Counted from the first letter of the stretch, positions 1-9,130 are shown. The stretch is 64,000 bases of DNA from Bombella intestini (GCF_002003665.1 NZ_JATM01000001.1:496001-560000); one strand, 5' to 3'. Made by a program: numbers and translations. The notes: generated by a model not told the origin, from the sequence alone.

Positions 1-558
1 AAGACCACCGGCCACGAACACGGGAACCTCTGTAATATTGGGAAGGATTTCCTGCGCCAGAACATTCAAAGATACTGGCCCGACATGCCCGCCTGCTTCG
101 GAGCCCTCAATAACAAGAGCTTCGATCCCCAGCTTCACGAGCCGCTTACCCAGAGCCAGCGCAGGCGCAAACCCCATGACCCGTGCCCCGCCGTCACGCA
201 CCCGCCGGATGGTAGCACCAGTCGGCACGCCACCAGCCAGCACGACATGCGTCACCTTATGGGCAAGGCAAACATCCACGAGCGCATCTAGCTTCGGGTG
301 CATAGTAATGAGATTCACACCGAAGGGCTTATCCGTCAGTGCCTGAGTGGCGACAATCTCTTCCTCAAGGCGTTCTGGCTCCATCGCCCCACAGGCGATC
401 ACTCCGAAACCACCTGCATTAGAAATAGCTGAAACCAAATTGCGCTCACTCACCCATGACATGGCACCGCCAAGAAGAGCATAGCGGCTGCCCAGAAAGT
501 CACATCCCGGCTTCCAAAGCTGATCCAGCGTTTCGCGTGCGTTCATTGTCCCACTCAT
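1..558 (-). CDS. Nitronate monooxygenase / NAD(P)H-dependent flavin oxidoreductase, 3' part missing
   Basis: An FMN-dependent TIM-barrel oxidoreductase of the 2-nitropropane dioxygenase family. About 186 N-terminal residues are present and the rest lies outside the window. The start of the barrel (SRYALLGGAMSW, then GFGVIACGAM) and the family motif EGSEAGGHVGP are visible; family members use these to bind FMN and position the catalytic histidine. The ATG at 556-558 overlaps the lysC stop codon (ATGA), so translation is probably coupled to aspartokinase. Members oxidise nitronates, but some act as enoyl reductases, so the substrate is not fixed by this fragment. Confidence 0.85.
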   Translation of the reverse strand, partial: MSGTMNARETLDQLWKPGCDFLGSRYALLGGAMSWVSERNLVSAISNAGGFGVIACGAMEPERLEEEIVATQALTDKPFGVNLITMHPKLDALVDVCLAHKVTHVVLAGGVPTGATIRRVRDGGARVMGFAPALALGKRLVKLGIEALVIEGSEAGGHVGPVSLNVLAQEILPNITEVPVFVAGGL

Positions 559-1865
559 GCCCCTGCTCCTTCGGCCGCATCCAGCCCGTAGGCCGTATGC
601 AGCGCCCGCATGGCCAACTCCATATATTCTGCATCAATCAGAACGGAAATCTTAATTTCGCTCGTAGAAATCACCTGCAGGTTGATTCCTTTTTCTGCCA
701 ATGTCCGGAACATAGTGGTCGCCACACCCGTGTTGGAGCGCATACCCACACCGACCACACTGATCTTTGCAACATTCTTGGAAGTATTCAGGTCCCCATA
801 ACCAATCTCGGGGCGCATTTCTTCCAGAATCTGGCAAGCCCGGTCTTCATCTCCCTTGCTAACAGTAAAGGTCATGTTCGTGCTACGATCCGCACCGATG
901 CTCTGCACGATCATATCCACATTCAGTCCCGCAGCGGAGAGGGGTTCAAATATTCTTGCTGCAATGCCCGGCTCATCAGGCACCTGCCGGATGGTGATCT
1001 TCGCATCATCCATGGAATACGCAATACCGGTCACCAGCTTCTTTTCCACGCTTTCGTCCTCATCCACTACAATGGTTCCGCTGTTCTCATCCGTCTCCAC
1101 GAAGGAGGACAGAACACGCACATGCACCTTTTCCCGCATGGCCAGCCCCACGCTGCGGGTCTGAAGAACCTTGGCACCGACAGAGGCCAGCTCCAGCATT
1201 TCTTCATAAGTAATCTGCTCAAGACGGCGGGCCTGCTTCACGATACGCGGGTCGGTCGTATAGATACCATCCACGTCCGTATAAATATCACACTGATCAG
1301 CCTTGATCGCAGCAGCCAGTGCTACAGCAGAAGTATCGGAGCCACCCCGCCCCAGCGTGGCAATGCGCCCTTTGGCATCCACGCCTTGAAAGCCTGCAAT
1401 CACAGGCACGATACCCTGATCCATACACTGGCGCAGAGCCGTTCCATCTACATTCTCGATAGCGGCGCAACCGTGCATCTCATCAGTCAACAAGGGAATC
1501 TGCCACCCTTGGAATGAACGAGCCGGCACGCCCAGCGCTCCCAGAGCGATAGCAAGCAAACCACTTGTCACCTGCTCGCCCGAGGCCACCACGGCATCAT
1601 ATTCCGCCGGGTCTGCCTGCGCATTCAGCGTGCGGCAATAATCTACCATCTGGTTGGTCACGCCTGACATAGCGGAAACAACCACCGCCACACGCTGACC
1701 TTTGGCTCTTTCCTTCCGGACCTTCTCCGCTACAATGCGGATACGTTCTAGGTCTTTGACGGACGTCCCGCCAAACTTCATTACGACCGTACGGGGGGCC
1801 GACCGACCTGAGAAAGCACTATCAGCAGATCGTGCTGCATCATCCGAACAGTCGTGTATAGACAT
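555..1865 (-). CDS. lysC: Aspartate kinase
   Basis: Phosphorylates L-aspartate at the first step of lysine, threonine, methionine and diaminopimelate synthesis. The kinase signature KFGGTSV lies at residues 30-36, the GRGGSDTSA loop at about 172-180 and TDVDGIYTTDPR at about 196-207. Two ACT-type regulatory domains follow, at roughly 280-350 and 365-430, as in feedback-inhibited aspartokinases. At 436 residues it is about 25 longer than usual because of a polar N-terminal extension. A start at Met29 would give the canonical N-terminus, but GGAG lies 11 bases before the upstream ATG. It is divergent from ubiG and overlaps the next gene by four bases. Confidence 0.95.
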   Translation of the reverse strand: MSIHDCSDDAARSADSAFSGRSAPRTVVMKFGGTSVKDLERIRIVAEKVRKERAKGQRVAVVVSAMSGVTNQMVDYCRTLNAQADPAEYDAVVASGEQVTSGLLAIALGALGVPARSFQGWQIPLLTDEMHGCAAIENVDGTALRQCMDQGIVPVIAGFQGVDAKGRIATLGRGGSDTSAVALAAAIKADQCDIYTDVDGIYTTDPRIVKQARRLEQITYEEMLELASVGAKVLQTRSVGLAMREKVHVRVLSSFVETDENSGTIVVDEDESVEKKLVTGIAYSMDDAKITIRQVPDEPGIAARIFEPLSAAGLNVDMIVQSIGADRSTNMTFTVSKGDEDRACQILEEMRPEIGYGDLNTSKNVAKISVVGVGMRSNTGVATTMFRTLAEKGINLQVISTSEIKISVLIDAEYMELAMRALHTAYGLDAAEGAGA

Positions 1866-1991
1866 CGGGCAGAAAGCTCCAAGAATAAGGCTATCATTAC
1901 ATAAATATCCGTTTCACATAGCTCTCCTGCTCTTTCACGTCTAGCCACAACATGGCAGAAAAGCACCATGAAAGCCGGGAGGAGCGTCAGA

Positions 1992-2756
1992 ATGCCTGTT
2001 TCATCACCTTCACCATCTAGCGAGCCACACAAAGAAACATCATCTGTTATCGATGATGAAATCAATCAGTTCAGTGCGCTTGCGAAAGACTGGTGGAATC
2101 CAAAGGGTCCCATGGCGCCACTCCATGCCATGAACCCCCTACGAACCTCTTGGATCGTCAAACATCTTCCCACTTCACTGTTTCAGCAGCCCGAACCACC
2201 AACCCTGCTAGACATCGGTTGTGGGGCTGGACTGGCAAGTGAACGCTTTGCCTCCTTAGGGTTTGACACACTAGGAGTTGATGCCAGTGAAGATGGCATA
2301 CAAGCTGCTAAGGCACATAAGAGCCTCCATCCCCTCCCCCCTCAGGCGGCTCCATTGCATTATCTATGTGGCAATGCAGAAACCCTTCTTGATGAGGGGC
2401 GGCAATTTGATGTGGTCTCGGCACTAGAAGTCATTGAACATGTGAGAGACCCTCAGGTCTTTCTTTCCCTACTGGCGAGGCTCACCAAAAAAGGTGGCTA
2501 TGTTGCCGTCTCTACTATGGACCGTAGTCTGCGTTCCTTCCTCATGGCCAAGCTAGGGGCAGAATATGTGCTGCGCCTCCTCCCTGTCGGCACCCATGAC
2601 TGGAGAAAGTTCATCCGCCCGGCAGAGCTAGACAGCATGGCCCGACAAGCGGGGCTTCGGCTACTAGACCTGAAGGGCCTCTCCTACCGCCCGCCACACT
2701 GGCGGGAAAGCCATGATACCAGCATCAATTACATTGCCCTCTTTCAGAAAGACTGA
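1992..2756 (+). CDS. ubiG: Ubiquinone biosynthesis O-methyltransferase UbiG
   Basis: Class I SAM-dependent methyltransferase performing the two O-methylations in ubiquinone synthesis. The N-terminal INQFSALAKDWWNPKGPMAPLHAMNPLR segment is typical of UbiG. The SAM-binding motif is LLDIGCGAGLASERF, followed by acidic VDAS, and LEVIEHVRDP is the post-II motif. The ATG at 1992 is preferred over the in-frame ATG at 1968 because GGGAGGAG sits eight bases upstream of it. That gives 254 residues, close to the family length. Divergent from lysC; the ubiG-lysC neighbourhood is common in alphaproteobacteria. Confidence 0.93.
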   Translation: MPVSSPSPSSEPHKETSSVIDDEINQFSALAKDWWNPKGPMAPLHAMNPLRTSWIVKHLPTSLFQQPEPPTLLDIGCGAGLASERFASLGFDTLGVDASEDGIQAAKAHKSLHPLPPQAAPLHYLCGNAETLLDEGRQFDVVSALEVIEHVRDPQVFLSLLARLTKKGGYVAVSTMDRSLRSFLMAKLGAEYVLRLLPVGTHDWRKFIRPAELDSMARQAGLRLLDLKGLSYRPPHWRESHDTSINYIALFQKD

Positions 2757-2760
2757 CCAA

Positions 2761-2795
2761 AAAGAAAGGCGCCACAAACGGGCGCCTTTCCTTTG
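2761..2795. terminator. Bidirectional rho-independent terminator between ubiG and the lactonase gene
   Basis: A perfect 10-bp stem, GAAAGGCGCC at 2764-2773 with GGCGCCTTTC at 2781-2790, has a seven-base loop. Read on the minus strand it is followed by TTTTT, and on the plus strand by CTTTG. It lies between two convergent genes, so it probably ends both transcripts, with the better U-tract serving the lactonase side. Confidence 0.8.
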
Positions 2796-2817
2796 CTCTA
2801 TCGACCTCTGAAACTGA

Positions 2818-4059
2818 TCAGGAATCAGCCACCATAAAAGCGAAGGTCGTCGGGCTACCAACAGCAGTAAAGTGATTGGTGAAGACCGGCTTGCCTGTCT
2901 CACGGTCCACACGGAAAGCCGTGACGGAGTCAGACCGCTGGTTGGCACAGAACAGGAATGTCCCGCTCGGGTCGAACATCATAGCACGACCGTAGTCGGC
3001 ATGCATCCAGACCTCATCCTCCAGCGTCAACGTACCATCCATGCCCACAGAGAAAACGGCCAGAGAGTCACCCAGACGGTTGGAAACATACACAAACCGC
3101 CCACTCTCAGCGAGGAGGATCTCAGCCGCCAGCGTAGAGCCCCGGAAATGAGACGTTACAGTGCTGACAGACTGAATCTGCGTAATGGCGCCTGTCTGCG
3201 GGTCAAACTTGGACACCACAACCTTAGAATTCTGTTCACAGAGGTTGTACAGCACACGGCCTGAGTGATCGAACACGAAGTGACGCGGTGCAGAACCCGG
3301 CTCCATCTCATAGAACGGTGTTTTGGCCGGAATCAGCTTCCCTGTGGCCAGATCAAGCGTCCAGACATAGACACGGTCCAGCCCGGCATCATCCACCAGA
3401 ACGAACTTGCCGCTCGGATCGGTCGCAACCATGTGCGGATGAGCGCCAGAGTGGTCGGAAACAGCGAAATTACCTTCAGGATTATCCGCAGCACGCTCCG
3501 GCTGTTTCGGGCCGCTATTACGGACAACATCTGTTGCCTTACCCAAAGAGCCATCGGCATGAATAGGCAGAACAGCTACGCTGCCGCCCACATAGTTAGC
3601 GACTAGCAGATACTTCCCGGATGGATGGACGCTCAGGTGAGCCGGCACAGCCCCGCCGGAGCTAACACTATTGATCTTAGCCAGTGTTCCGTTGCGTGTA
3701 TCAACGGAGAACGCCGTCACAGAACCACTTCCGGTCTTATCAAAATCATCAATCTCGCTAAGAGCGTAAAGGAACTTCCGGTTACGGCTCAGCGTAATGA
3801 AAGACGGGCTGGGAATGTCCATAAACGTGGCGACCGGTGTCAAAAAGCCGGTATCACGATCCATCTCAAAAACAGAAATCCCCTTGCCGTTGCCTGCGCC
3901 ACCTGGAGGGGCATGTTCCGTATAGCCACCAACAAAGCACAGAATACGGGGTAGCGGTCCCTTCTGGGCCTGAGCTGCTCGCAAAGGCGACAGGGCCGTA
4001 GCAGCCCCCAGTCCGGCAAGCCCCAGAGCAAACTGACGCCGGGAAAGATTCTGTGACAT
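2818..4059 (-). CDS. Tat-exported lactonase, 6-phosphogluconolactonase-type beta-propeller
   Basis: Seven-bladed beta-propeller of the YkgB/Pgl lactonase family, 413 residues from the chosen start. The N-terminus MSQNLSRRQFALGLAGLGAA is a twin-arginine signal (SRRQF, then a hydrophobic stretch ending near AQAQ), so the mature enzyme should be periplasmic. Propeller motifs include HLSVHPSGKYLLVANYVGG and PRHFVFDHSGRVLYNLCEQ. The start at 4059 is supported by AAGGAGG seven to eight bases upstream; the longer in-frame start adds nine residues and lacks such a site. Export argues against cytoplasmic 6-phosphogluconolactone as substrate. Hydrolysis of gluconolactone made by periplasmic dehydrogenases is a reasonable inference, not a demonstrated activity. 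Confidence 0.85.
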   Translation of the reverse strand: MSQNLSRRQFALGLAGLGAATALSPLRAAQAQKGPLPRILCFVGGYTEHAPPGGAGNGKGISVFEMDRDTGFLTPVATFMDIPSPSFITLSRNRKFLYALSEIDDFDKTGSGSVTAFSVDTRNGTLAKINSVSSGGAVPAHLSVHPSGKYLLVANYVGGSVAVLPIHADGSLGKATDVVRNSGPKQPERAADNPEGNFAVSDHSGAHPHMVATDPSGKFVLVDDAGLDRVYVWTLDLATGKLIPAKTPFYEMEPGSAPRHFVFDHSGRVLYNLCEQNSKVVVSKFDPQTGAITQIQSVSTVTSHFRGSTLAAEILLAESGRFVYVSNRLGDSLAVFSVGMDGTLTLEDEVWMHADYGRAMMFDPSGTFLFCANQRSDSVTAFRVDRETGKPVFTNHFTAVGSPTTFAFMVADS

Positions 4060-4177
4060 AGTGTAGTTATCCTCCTTCAACTTCACCCCTATGGGAAGAA
4101 CGGAGTGACGCTACCAAAAAACACCGTCCCCCATAAGAGTTATTCGCAGTTTGGAGGCAAAATGACATGGAAGCCAA

Positions 4178-4660
4178 TCACTTTACCTTCATGCGGCACT
4201 GCTTACCGATTACCGGATTTGCGATACGGCTCCATGTCTGCGTCTCACCAAATAAGCTGAGGCCAACATACCCACGCAACTTCAGGGTATCCCCCTTCCC
4301 GGACCACATGATGGCCTGATATGTCCGGCCAGTCCTCGGGTCCAGAATCGTACCATGCCACTGCCCGCTCTTATGGCGTTGCATGTTGCTGATGATCTCC
4401 AGCCCACATTCCGAACGGCCCCAGACATCCTTCTCCGGTTCGGCCTCCGTATAATCCATGCCGACCAGCCAACCACAGAGGCGGTCACCATCCGATGGGC
4501 AAGAAGCAATGTTAAAAATCCCATCCTTTTCCGCCACCAGCCACATTCCCTCAAGGTTGGATGGTGTTCGGGCTTGCCCCTGCGGAACCGCCATAACAGC
4601 CCCGACAAGGACAAGAAGGGATAGTGAGAGCCTCTTCTTAACGATGCCCAAGAAGCGCAT
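4178..4660 (-). CDS. Secreted DUF2147-family protein
   Basis: A small exported protein of unknown biochemical role. From the preferred start MRFLGIVKKRLSLS the product has 160 residues. It has a signal peptide with a hydrophobic core LSLLVLVGAVMAVPQGQA and then a DUF2147-like domain: EGMWLVAEKDGIF, CGWLVGMD, and the late LKLRGYVGLSLFGETQTWSR. Two cysteine pairs could form disulfides after export. The start lies inside the 3' end of grxC, overlapping it by 23 bases, so the genes are probably cotranscribed. A longer in-frame start at 4696 would extend the N-terminus by 12 residues and spoil the signal peptide. Confidence 0.75.
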   Translation of the reverse strand: MRFLGIVKKRLSLSLLVLVGAVMAVPQGQARTPSNLEGMWLVAEKDGIFNIASCPSDGDRLCGWLVGMDYTEAEPEKDVWGRSECGLEIISNMQRHKSGQWHGTILDPRTGRTYQAIMWSGKGDTLKLRGYVGLSLFGETQTWSRIANPVIGKQCRMKVK

Positions 4661-4898
4661 CAAGCTGCCCGTCCTGCTCCAGCTGCATGAGCTCACTGCA
4701 CCCTCCTATGGATTTCCCATCAATGAAAATCTGGGGCACCGTTGTTCCCCCGCCTGAACGCTCCCGTGCTGTCTCCCGCTCGGCAGAGCCACGAGGGGCA
4801 TGGATTTCCTCAAAAGGTGCGTTCTTGGCCTGAAGTAGGCTGATAGCCCGGACGCAATACGGGCACCCCGGCTGCGTGTAGATTTCGACTTTTGACAT
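4638..4898 (-). CDS. grxC: Glutaredoxin 3
   Basis: Glutathione-dependent disulfide oxidoreductase of 86 residues, the usual GrxC length. The dithiol active site CPYC is at about residues 11-14 in YTQPGCPYCVRA. The cis-proline motif TVPQIFI and the glutathione-binding GGCSEL follow. AAGGA lies about nine bases before the start. It sits 33 bases downstream of comF and overlaps the DUF2147 gene; a comF-grxC pair is common in alphaproteobacteria. Confidence 0.95.
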   Translation of the reverse strand: MSKVEIYTQPGCPYCVRAISLLQAKNAPFEEIHAPRGSAERETARERSGGGTTVPQIFIDGKSIGGCSELMQLEQDGQLDALLGHR

Positions 4899-4931
4899 AT
4901 AACAGTCCTTTCTGATCCAGAAGGCCGGATG

Positions 4932-5684
4932 TCACGTCAATGTCACCCGGGCTGTTACAAGAATATCTACCGAAACGCATTCATGCTCAAGTAATGCTTT
5001 CGCACAGGCCTCAGCCGTGGCGCCGGTTGTCAAAATATCATCAACTAGCACGACAGAACGGCCGCGTAATAAATCCCGGTAACGAGGCCGCACTGTAATG
5101 GCACCAGCCATCTGCTGGTACCGACCATGTCGGGAACGCCCTGCAAGAGCAACCGTCTTGAACCGGCGATGCAAAGCGGTCGGGTAACAAGTAAGGCCTC
5201 TTCTACGGGCTAGATGGTTCGCTATCAATGCCGCCTGATTGTAGCCCCTCTGCCACAAACGCCCACGATGCACGGGGACAGGCACCAATACCACCGCCCT
5301 AGACATCAGCAGATCATCACCTGCTTGCGCCATAAAAGAGGCCAAGGCGGCGGCACGTTCAGTCCGCCCCCCATATTTCAGCCCCATGAGAAGAGTGCGT
5401 GCCTGTCCTTCATACAAAAAAGCCGCTCGCCCTCTATGCCATGCCGGCGGACGGATCTCACACTCCTTACAAAGTGCCCCACGTTCGGCCATCTCTTCTT
5501 GCGTGATGGGTACAGCGCACACATCGCAAAAGGGAGCGTGGACAAAGCGAAGCCCTGCAAAACAGCTTCCACACAGAAAGCCACCATGAACGGCTATTTC
5601 TGCACCACACGAAACGCAACTGGGCGGAATGAGCCAGTCCAGCACATTCCGCCCAAGCTGTTTACCTCTACTAAGCCAGTCCAT
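4932..5684 (-). CDS. ComF-family amidophosphoribosyltransferase-like protein
   Basis: Double-zinc-ribbon protein with a type I phosphoribosyltransferase domain, 250 residues. The N-terminus carries paired cysteines CVSCGAE, CGSC, CDVC and CKEC, a likely zinc-binding module. The PRPP-binding loop is VVLVDDILTTGATAEAC near residues 213-229. ComF is required for DNA uptake in competent bacteria, but homologues in this clade occur without a complete competence system, so the cellular role is uncertain. A hairpin just upstream separates it from the phosphohexomutase gene. Confidence 0.85.
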   Translation of the reverse strand: MDWLSRGKQLGRNVLDWLIPPSCVSCGAEIAVHGGFLCGSCFAGLRFVHAPFCDVCAVPITQEEMAERGALCKECEIRPPAWHRGRAAFLYEGQARTLLMGLKYGGRTERAAALASFMAQAGDDLLMSRAVVLVPVPVHRGRLWQRGYNQAALIANHLARRRGLTCYPTALHRRFKTVALAGRSRHGRYQQMAGAITVRPRYRDLLRGRSVVLVDDILTTGATAEACAKALLEHECVSVDILVTARVTLT

Positions 5685-5706
5685 CTCTTAGAACATCAGC
5701 CATCCC

Positions 5707-5732
5707 TAGCCGGGGAAACACTCCCCCGGCTA
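5707..5732 (-). other. Perfect 9-bp inverted repeat upstream of comF
   Basis: TAGCCGGGG at 5707-5715 pairs with CCCCGGCTA at 5724-5732 around an eight-base loop. It lies between the phosphohexomutase stop and the comF start and has no U-tract on the minus strand. An attenuator, RNA-processing site or weak terminator are all possible. Confidence 0.55.
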
Positions 5733-5761
5733 TGAACGCATACGGCCCGGACACACTGTAA

Positions 5762-7171
5762 TCAGTGCCCAGCGGCTGCGGCCTCAAAGTCAGGCGCTTG
5801 AAGCCCAGACGCTTCCAGCTGACTAACAAAAGCCTTTTTCAGGCGGGCCAACCCCTCATGGGACTGTGCCTCGATACGCCCAACAAGAACTGCCTGCGTA
5901 TTGGAGGCACGGAGCAACCACCAGCCATCAGCCGTATTCACCCGCACACCATCCACAGAGGAGACATCAGCCCCTTCCTTTTTCAGACGTTCTGCAACTT
6001 CCTTGATGACATCGAACTTGCGTGTATCCTCACAGGGGAAACGCAGCTCCGGCGTATTGACCATCTGTGGCAGGGCCTCTCGCATGTCGGCCAGCGTGCC
6101 GGGCAGACGAGCTACGATACCAAGAATCCGGATTGCCCCGTACAGCGCATCGTCAAAACCGTACCATTTATCAGCAAAGAAGATATGCCCGGACATCTCA
6201 CCTGCCAGAGGAGAGGATGTTTCCGCCATCTTGCTCTTAATGAGAGAATGGCCAGTCCGCCACATAAGCGGTTCACCACCAGCCTTGCCCACTTCATCGA
6301 ACAGAACCTGACTAGCTTTAACATCCGCAATAATAGTGGCACCCGGATGTCTCTTCAGCACATCACGAGCGAGTAGAACCAGAATCTGGTCGCCCCAGAG
6401 AATCTCACCCTTGCCATCTACAACGCCGACACGGTCTGCATCGCCATCAAAGGCCACGCCAATATCGGCCTTCTTTTCCCGAACCGTCTTGATCAGATCC
6501 TGAAGATTGCCCTCAACAGTTGGGTCAGGGTGGTGATTCGGGAATGTCCCGTCAATCTCGGGATACAGTACCGTATGCTCACCCGGCAGCTTCTTCACCA
6601 GACGTGCCAGCACATCACCAGCAGCGGAGTTACCATTATCCCAGACGACTTTGAGCGGCTTTTCACCGTCATAGTCCTGAAGCAGACGCTCAATATAAGC
6701 CTCGGAAGGATCGATCGTTTCGACCTTTCCCTCTGCCTTGGGCACAACATCCCCTGCGGCTGCCAGACGGCCAACTTCACGAATCTGCTCACCAAAGAAT
6801 GGCTTGCCCTTCAACATCATCTTAAAGCCGTTATGGTCGGGCGGATTATGGCTGCCGGTTACCATAATGGCACCATCGGACTTCCCCGTAACAGCCGCAT
6901 AATAGAGCATGGGGGTCGGCCCACGCCCGACACGGCGCACTGTCACACCGGAATCGACAGCCCCCTGAACAAGGGCCTTTTCCAGCTCCGGTGAAGAAAG
7001 GCGGCCATCATAACCGACCGTCACCACACTTCCCCCATCACGGCGGATCATGCTCGCAAAAACACGCCCCAACGCATAGGCATCCTCGGGGTGCAAGGTT
7101 TTGCCCACAATGCCACGGATGTCATACTCGCGCAGGCTGGTAGGCTCAAAATGATGCTTAAACCCGGTCAT
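5762..7171 (-). CDS. Phosphomannomutase/phosphoglucomutase
   Basis: Alpha-D-phosphohexomutase interconverting 1- and 6-phosphates of glucose and/or mannose. In the 469-residue product the phosphoserine loop TGSHNP is at 106-111 (Ser107), the metal-binding DGDADR at 242-247, and the sugar-binding GEMSGH at 324-329. The C-terminal phosphate-binding domain ends in RASNTQAVLVGRIEA. The GEMSGH signature is that of dual-specificity PMM/PGM enzymes such as AlgC. It lies 16 bases downstream of galU, so the pair can make UDP-glucose from glucose-6-phosphate for envelope polysaccharide. Confidence 0.93.
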   Translation of the reverse strand: MTGFKHHFEPTSLREYDIRGIVGKTLHPEDAYALGRVFASMIRRDGGSVVTVGYDGRLSSPELEKALVQGAVDSGVTVRRVGRGPTPMLYYAAVTGKSDGAIMVTGSHNPPDHNGFKMMLKGKPFFGEQIREVGRLAAAGDVVPKAEGKVETIDPSEAYIERLLQDYDGEKPLKVVWDNGNSAAGDVLARLVKKLPGEHTVLYPEIDGTFPNHHPDPTVEGNLQDLIKTVREKKADIGVAFDGDADRVGVVDGKGEILWGDQILVLLARDVLKRHPGATIIADVKASQVLFDEVGKAGGEPLMWRTGHSLIKSKMAETSSPLAGEMSGHIFFADKWYGFDDALYGAIRILGIVARLPGTLADMREALPQMVNTPELRFPCEDTRKFDVIKEVAERLKKEGADVSSVDGVRVNTADGWWLLRASNTQAVLVGRIEAQSHEGLARLKKAFVSQLEASGLQAPDFEAAAAGH

Positions 7172-7187
7172 GACCTTACATCCTCTC

Positions 7188-8057
7188 TCAAAGATATTTC
7201 TTCAGGAAGGCACGGACATCACCGGCCAGATCGTCACGCTCCAGAGCCATAGCGATCTGCGCCTCAAGGAAACCCAGCTTGCTGCCACAGTCAAAGCGCG
7301 TGCCCTCATAACGCAGACCATGGAACGGCACCTTGCCAATCATCTCGGCCATGGCATCCGTCAGCTGGACTTCACCACCAACACCCTTCTTCAGGGCAGA
7401 CAGAGGCTTGAGAACATCAGCCGTCAGGACGTAACGGCCGATAATAGCCAAATTAGATGGTGCAACGGCCGGGTCCGGCTTCTCAACAAGCCCCTTGACC
7501 TCTACCTTGCGGCCATCATCCTCACCGATTTCCAGCACGCCATAACGGTCTGTCCACTCTTTGGGAACCTCATCAACCGCCACGACATTGCCGCCTGTCT
7601 GATGATAAACATCAGCCAGCTGGGCAACACAGCTACGCCCACCCTTCACGATGTCATCCGGCAGAAGAATGGCGAAAGGATCATTCCCGATGAAGTTACG
7701 GGCACACCAGATGGCGTGACCAAGCCCAAGCGGCACCTGCTGACGAACCGCCACAAGAGACCCTGCCTCTACGCTGCTGCTTGAAAGAGCCTCGATAGCA
7801 GACGTCTTCTGACGTTCCCGCAATGTGCTTTCCAGCTCATAAGCAATATCAAAATAATCAATCAAATTGTCCTTACCGCGAGCCGTAACCAGACAGAACT
7901 CCTCGATACCAGCAGCGCGAGCCTCATCAATGGCGTACTGGATCAGAGGCTTGTCCACGACAGGCAGCATCTCCTTCGGCATAGCCTTTGTCGCCGGGAG
8001 GAAACGGGTCCCCAGGCCTGCGACTGGCAAAACAGCTTTTTTCAATGGCTTGATCAT
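7188..8057 (-). CDS. galU: UTP--glucose-1-phosphate uridylyltransferase
   Basis: Makes UDP-glucose from UTP and glucose-1-phosphate. The nucleotidyltransferase signature GLGTRFLPATKAMPKEMLPV starts at about residue 15. VDKPLIQYAIDEA, the metal-binding LLPDDIV and the late VQLTDAM motif also match GalU. Length of 289 residues is normal for the family. It is transcribed with the downstream phosphohexomutase gene (16-base gap). UDP-glucose would feed cellulose, exopolysaccharide or glycolipid synthesis. Confidence 0.95.
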   Translation of the reverse strand: MIKPLKKAVLPVAGLGTRFLPATKAMPKEMLPVVDKPLIQYAIDEARAAGIEEFCLVTARGKDNLIDYFDIAYELESTLRERQKTSAIEALSSSSVEAGSLVAVRQQVPLGLGHAIWCARNFIGNDPFAILLPDDIVKGGRSCVAQLADVYHQTGGNVVAVDEVPKEWTDRYGVLEIGEDDGRKVEVKGLVEKPDPAVAPSNLAIIGRYVLTADVLKPLSALKKGVGGEVQLTDAMAEMIGKVPFHGLRYEGTRFDCGSKLGFLEAQIAMALERDDLAGDVRAFLKKYL

Positions 8058-8204
8058 CTGAGCTCTCTCTTCAATTCAAGATATACCAACGCACTACGGC
8101 TCCCTCTTAGGGAATGCAGGCCGCAGGGCAAGGTGTAACCCAAAGTACATCTCGGATACAGAGTCTATTCCGATACCGACAATCAGTTTTTTCTGAAAAT
8201 GACG

Positions 8205-8228
8205 TAACATGGTGTTTCAACCATGTTA
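8205..8228. repeat. Perfect 8-bp inverted repeat between galU and tRNA-Leu
   Basis: TAACATGG at 8205-8212 and CCATGTTA at 8221-8228 flank an eight-base spacer, 34 bases beyond the tRNA 3' end. It may terminate the tRNA transcript, although the T-run is poor (CGTCATTTTC), or act as an operator for galU. The remainder of 8058-8261 shows nothing I can name. Confidence 0.45.
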
Positions 8229-8261
8229 ACTAACCATCTCTCTACCTATCTAGGGAGAGTA

Positions 8262-8347
8262 TGGTGCGGCCGAGAAGACTCGAACTTCCACGGGGTTTCC
8301 CCCACAAGCACCTCAAGCTTGCGCGTCTACCATTCCGCCACGGCCGC
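8262..8347 (-). tRNA. tRNA-Leu (anticodon GAG)
   Basis: The 86-base minus-strand gene folds as a class II tRNA. Acceptor arm GCGGCCG pairs with CGGCCGC, followed by the discriminator A and an encoded CCA end. The anticodon arm CAAGC-TTGAGGT-GCTTG gives anticodon GAG. A long variable arm (TGGGGGAAACCCC) and the T-arm GTTCGAGTC are visible. Confidence 0.95.
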
Positions 8348-8431
8348 CCCGTGGTTCGCAGTCTCGTTTCCTCGTCTGAGGCGTGACCGCTTCGGTGAAA
8401 TGGCCTATAGCCCATCAAAACAGAGAGGGCA

Positions 8432-9130
8432 ATGGTCATGACACAGTTTTATAAAGAAATTATCTGGCAGACGGATAAAAAACTCTGCCCCTACCCGGAA
8501 GCTCTCGCTTTCATGCGCCAGCAAGTCGAGGCCATACATCGTCAACAAGCGCCCCAACGTATCTGGCTGACAGAGCACCCACCCCTTTATACGGCAGGCA
8601 CCTCGGCCAAGGCTGAAGACCTCATCAACCCACATAATTATCCGACCTTTGAGGCTGGGCGTGGGGGACAGTGGACTTATCACGGCCCGGGGCAGCGTCT
8701 CGCCTATATCATGCTGGACTTAACACGCCAGCACGGCCCTCTCCCCCCTCGAGATATCAGGGCATTCGTCCAAATTCTGGAACTTTGGCTCATTATGAGC
8801 CTTCAGGACATGAATATTGACGCCTTCACACGGGAAGGACGCATTGGTGTCTGGTGCTTTGATGCTCAAACTGGACAAGAAGCCAAAATCGCCGCTCTAG
8901 GAATCCGCGTCACACGCTGGGTTAGCTGGCACGGCATCTCGCTGAATGTTTCACCGTCACTTAGTGATTTTGAGGGAATCATTCCTTGCGGCATCCGTGA
9001 CTATGGCGTGACCAGCCTACAACGCTTCAACCCGTCCCTGCACATGCAGGAGGCCGATGCTGCTCTTCTGAAGAACTGGACAAGCCTGTTCGGCCCGCCA
9101 GCTCTGCCTTCCGCTACTCCGGCAGGATGA
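8432..9130 (+). CDS. lipB: Octanoyltransferase LipB
   Basis: Transfers octanoyl groups from acyl carrier protein to lipoyl domains of 2-oxoacid dehydrogenases, the first step of de novo lipoylation. In 232 residues the BPL/LplA-like fold shows [26 protein letters not shown], a lysine in [14 protein letters not shown] that matches the LipB catalytic Lys, and GIIPCGI with its cysteine. GAGAGG lies immediately upstream of the first ATG; a second ATG two codons later has more usual spacing and is an alternative start. The 3' end overlaps the convergent LolA-like gene by 17 bases. Confidence 0.95.
   Translation: MVMTQFYKEIIWQTDKKLCPYPEALAFMRQQVEAIHRQQAPQRIWLTEHPPLYTAGTSAKAEDLINPHNYPTFEAGRGGQWTYHGPGQRLAYIMLDLTRQHGPLPPRDIRAFVQILELWLIMSLQDMNIDAFTREGRIGVWCFDAQTGQEAKIAALGIRVTRWVSWHGISLNVSPSLSDFEGIIPCGIRDYGVTSLQRFNPSLHMQEADAALLKNWTSLFGPPALPSATPAG

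Noticed and set aside
456-1517. 353-codon open frame opposite lysC
   Set aside because: Antisense shadow crossing the lysC/nitronate monooxygenase boundary; no motif.
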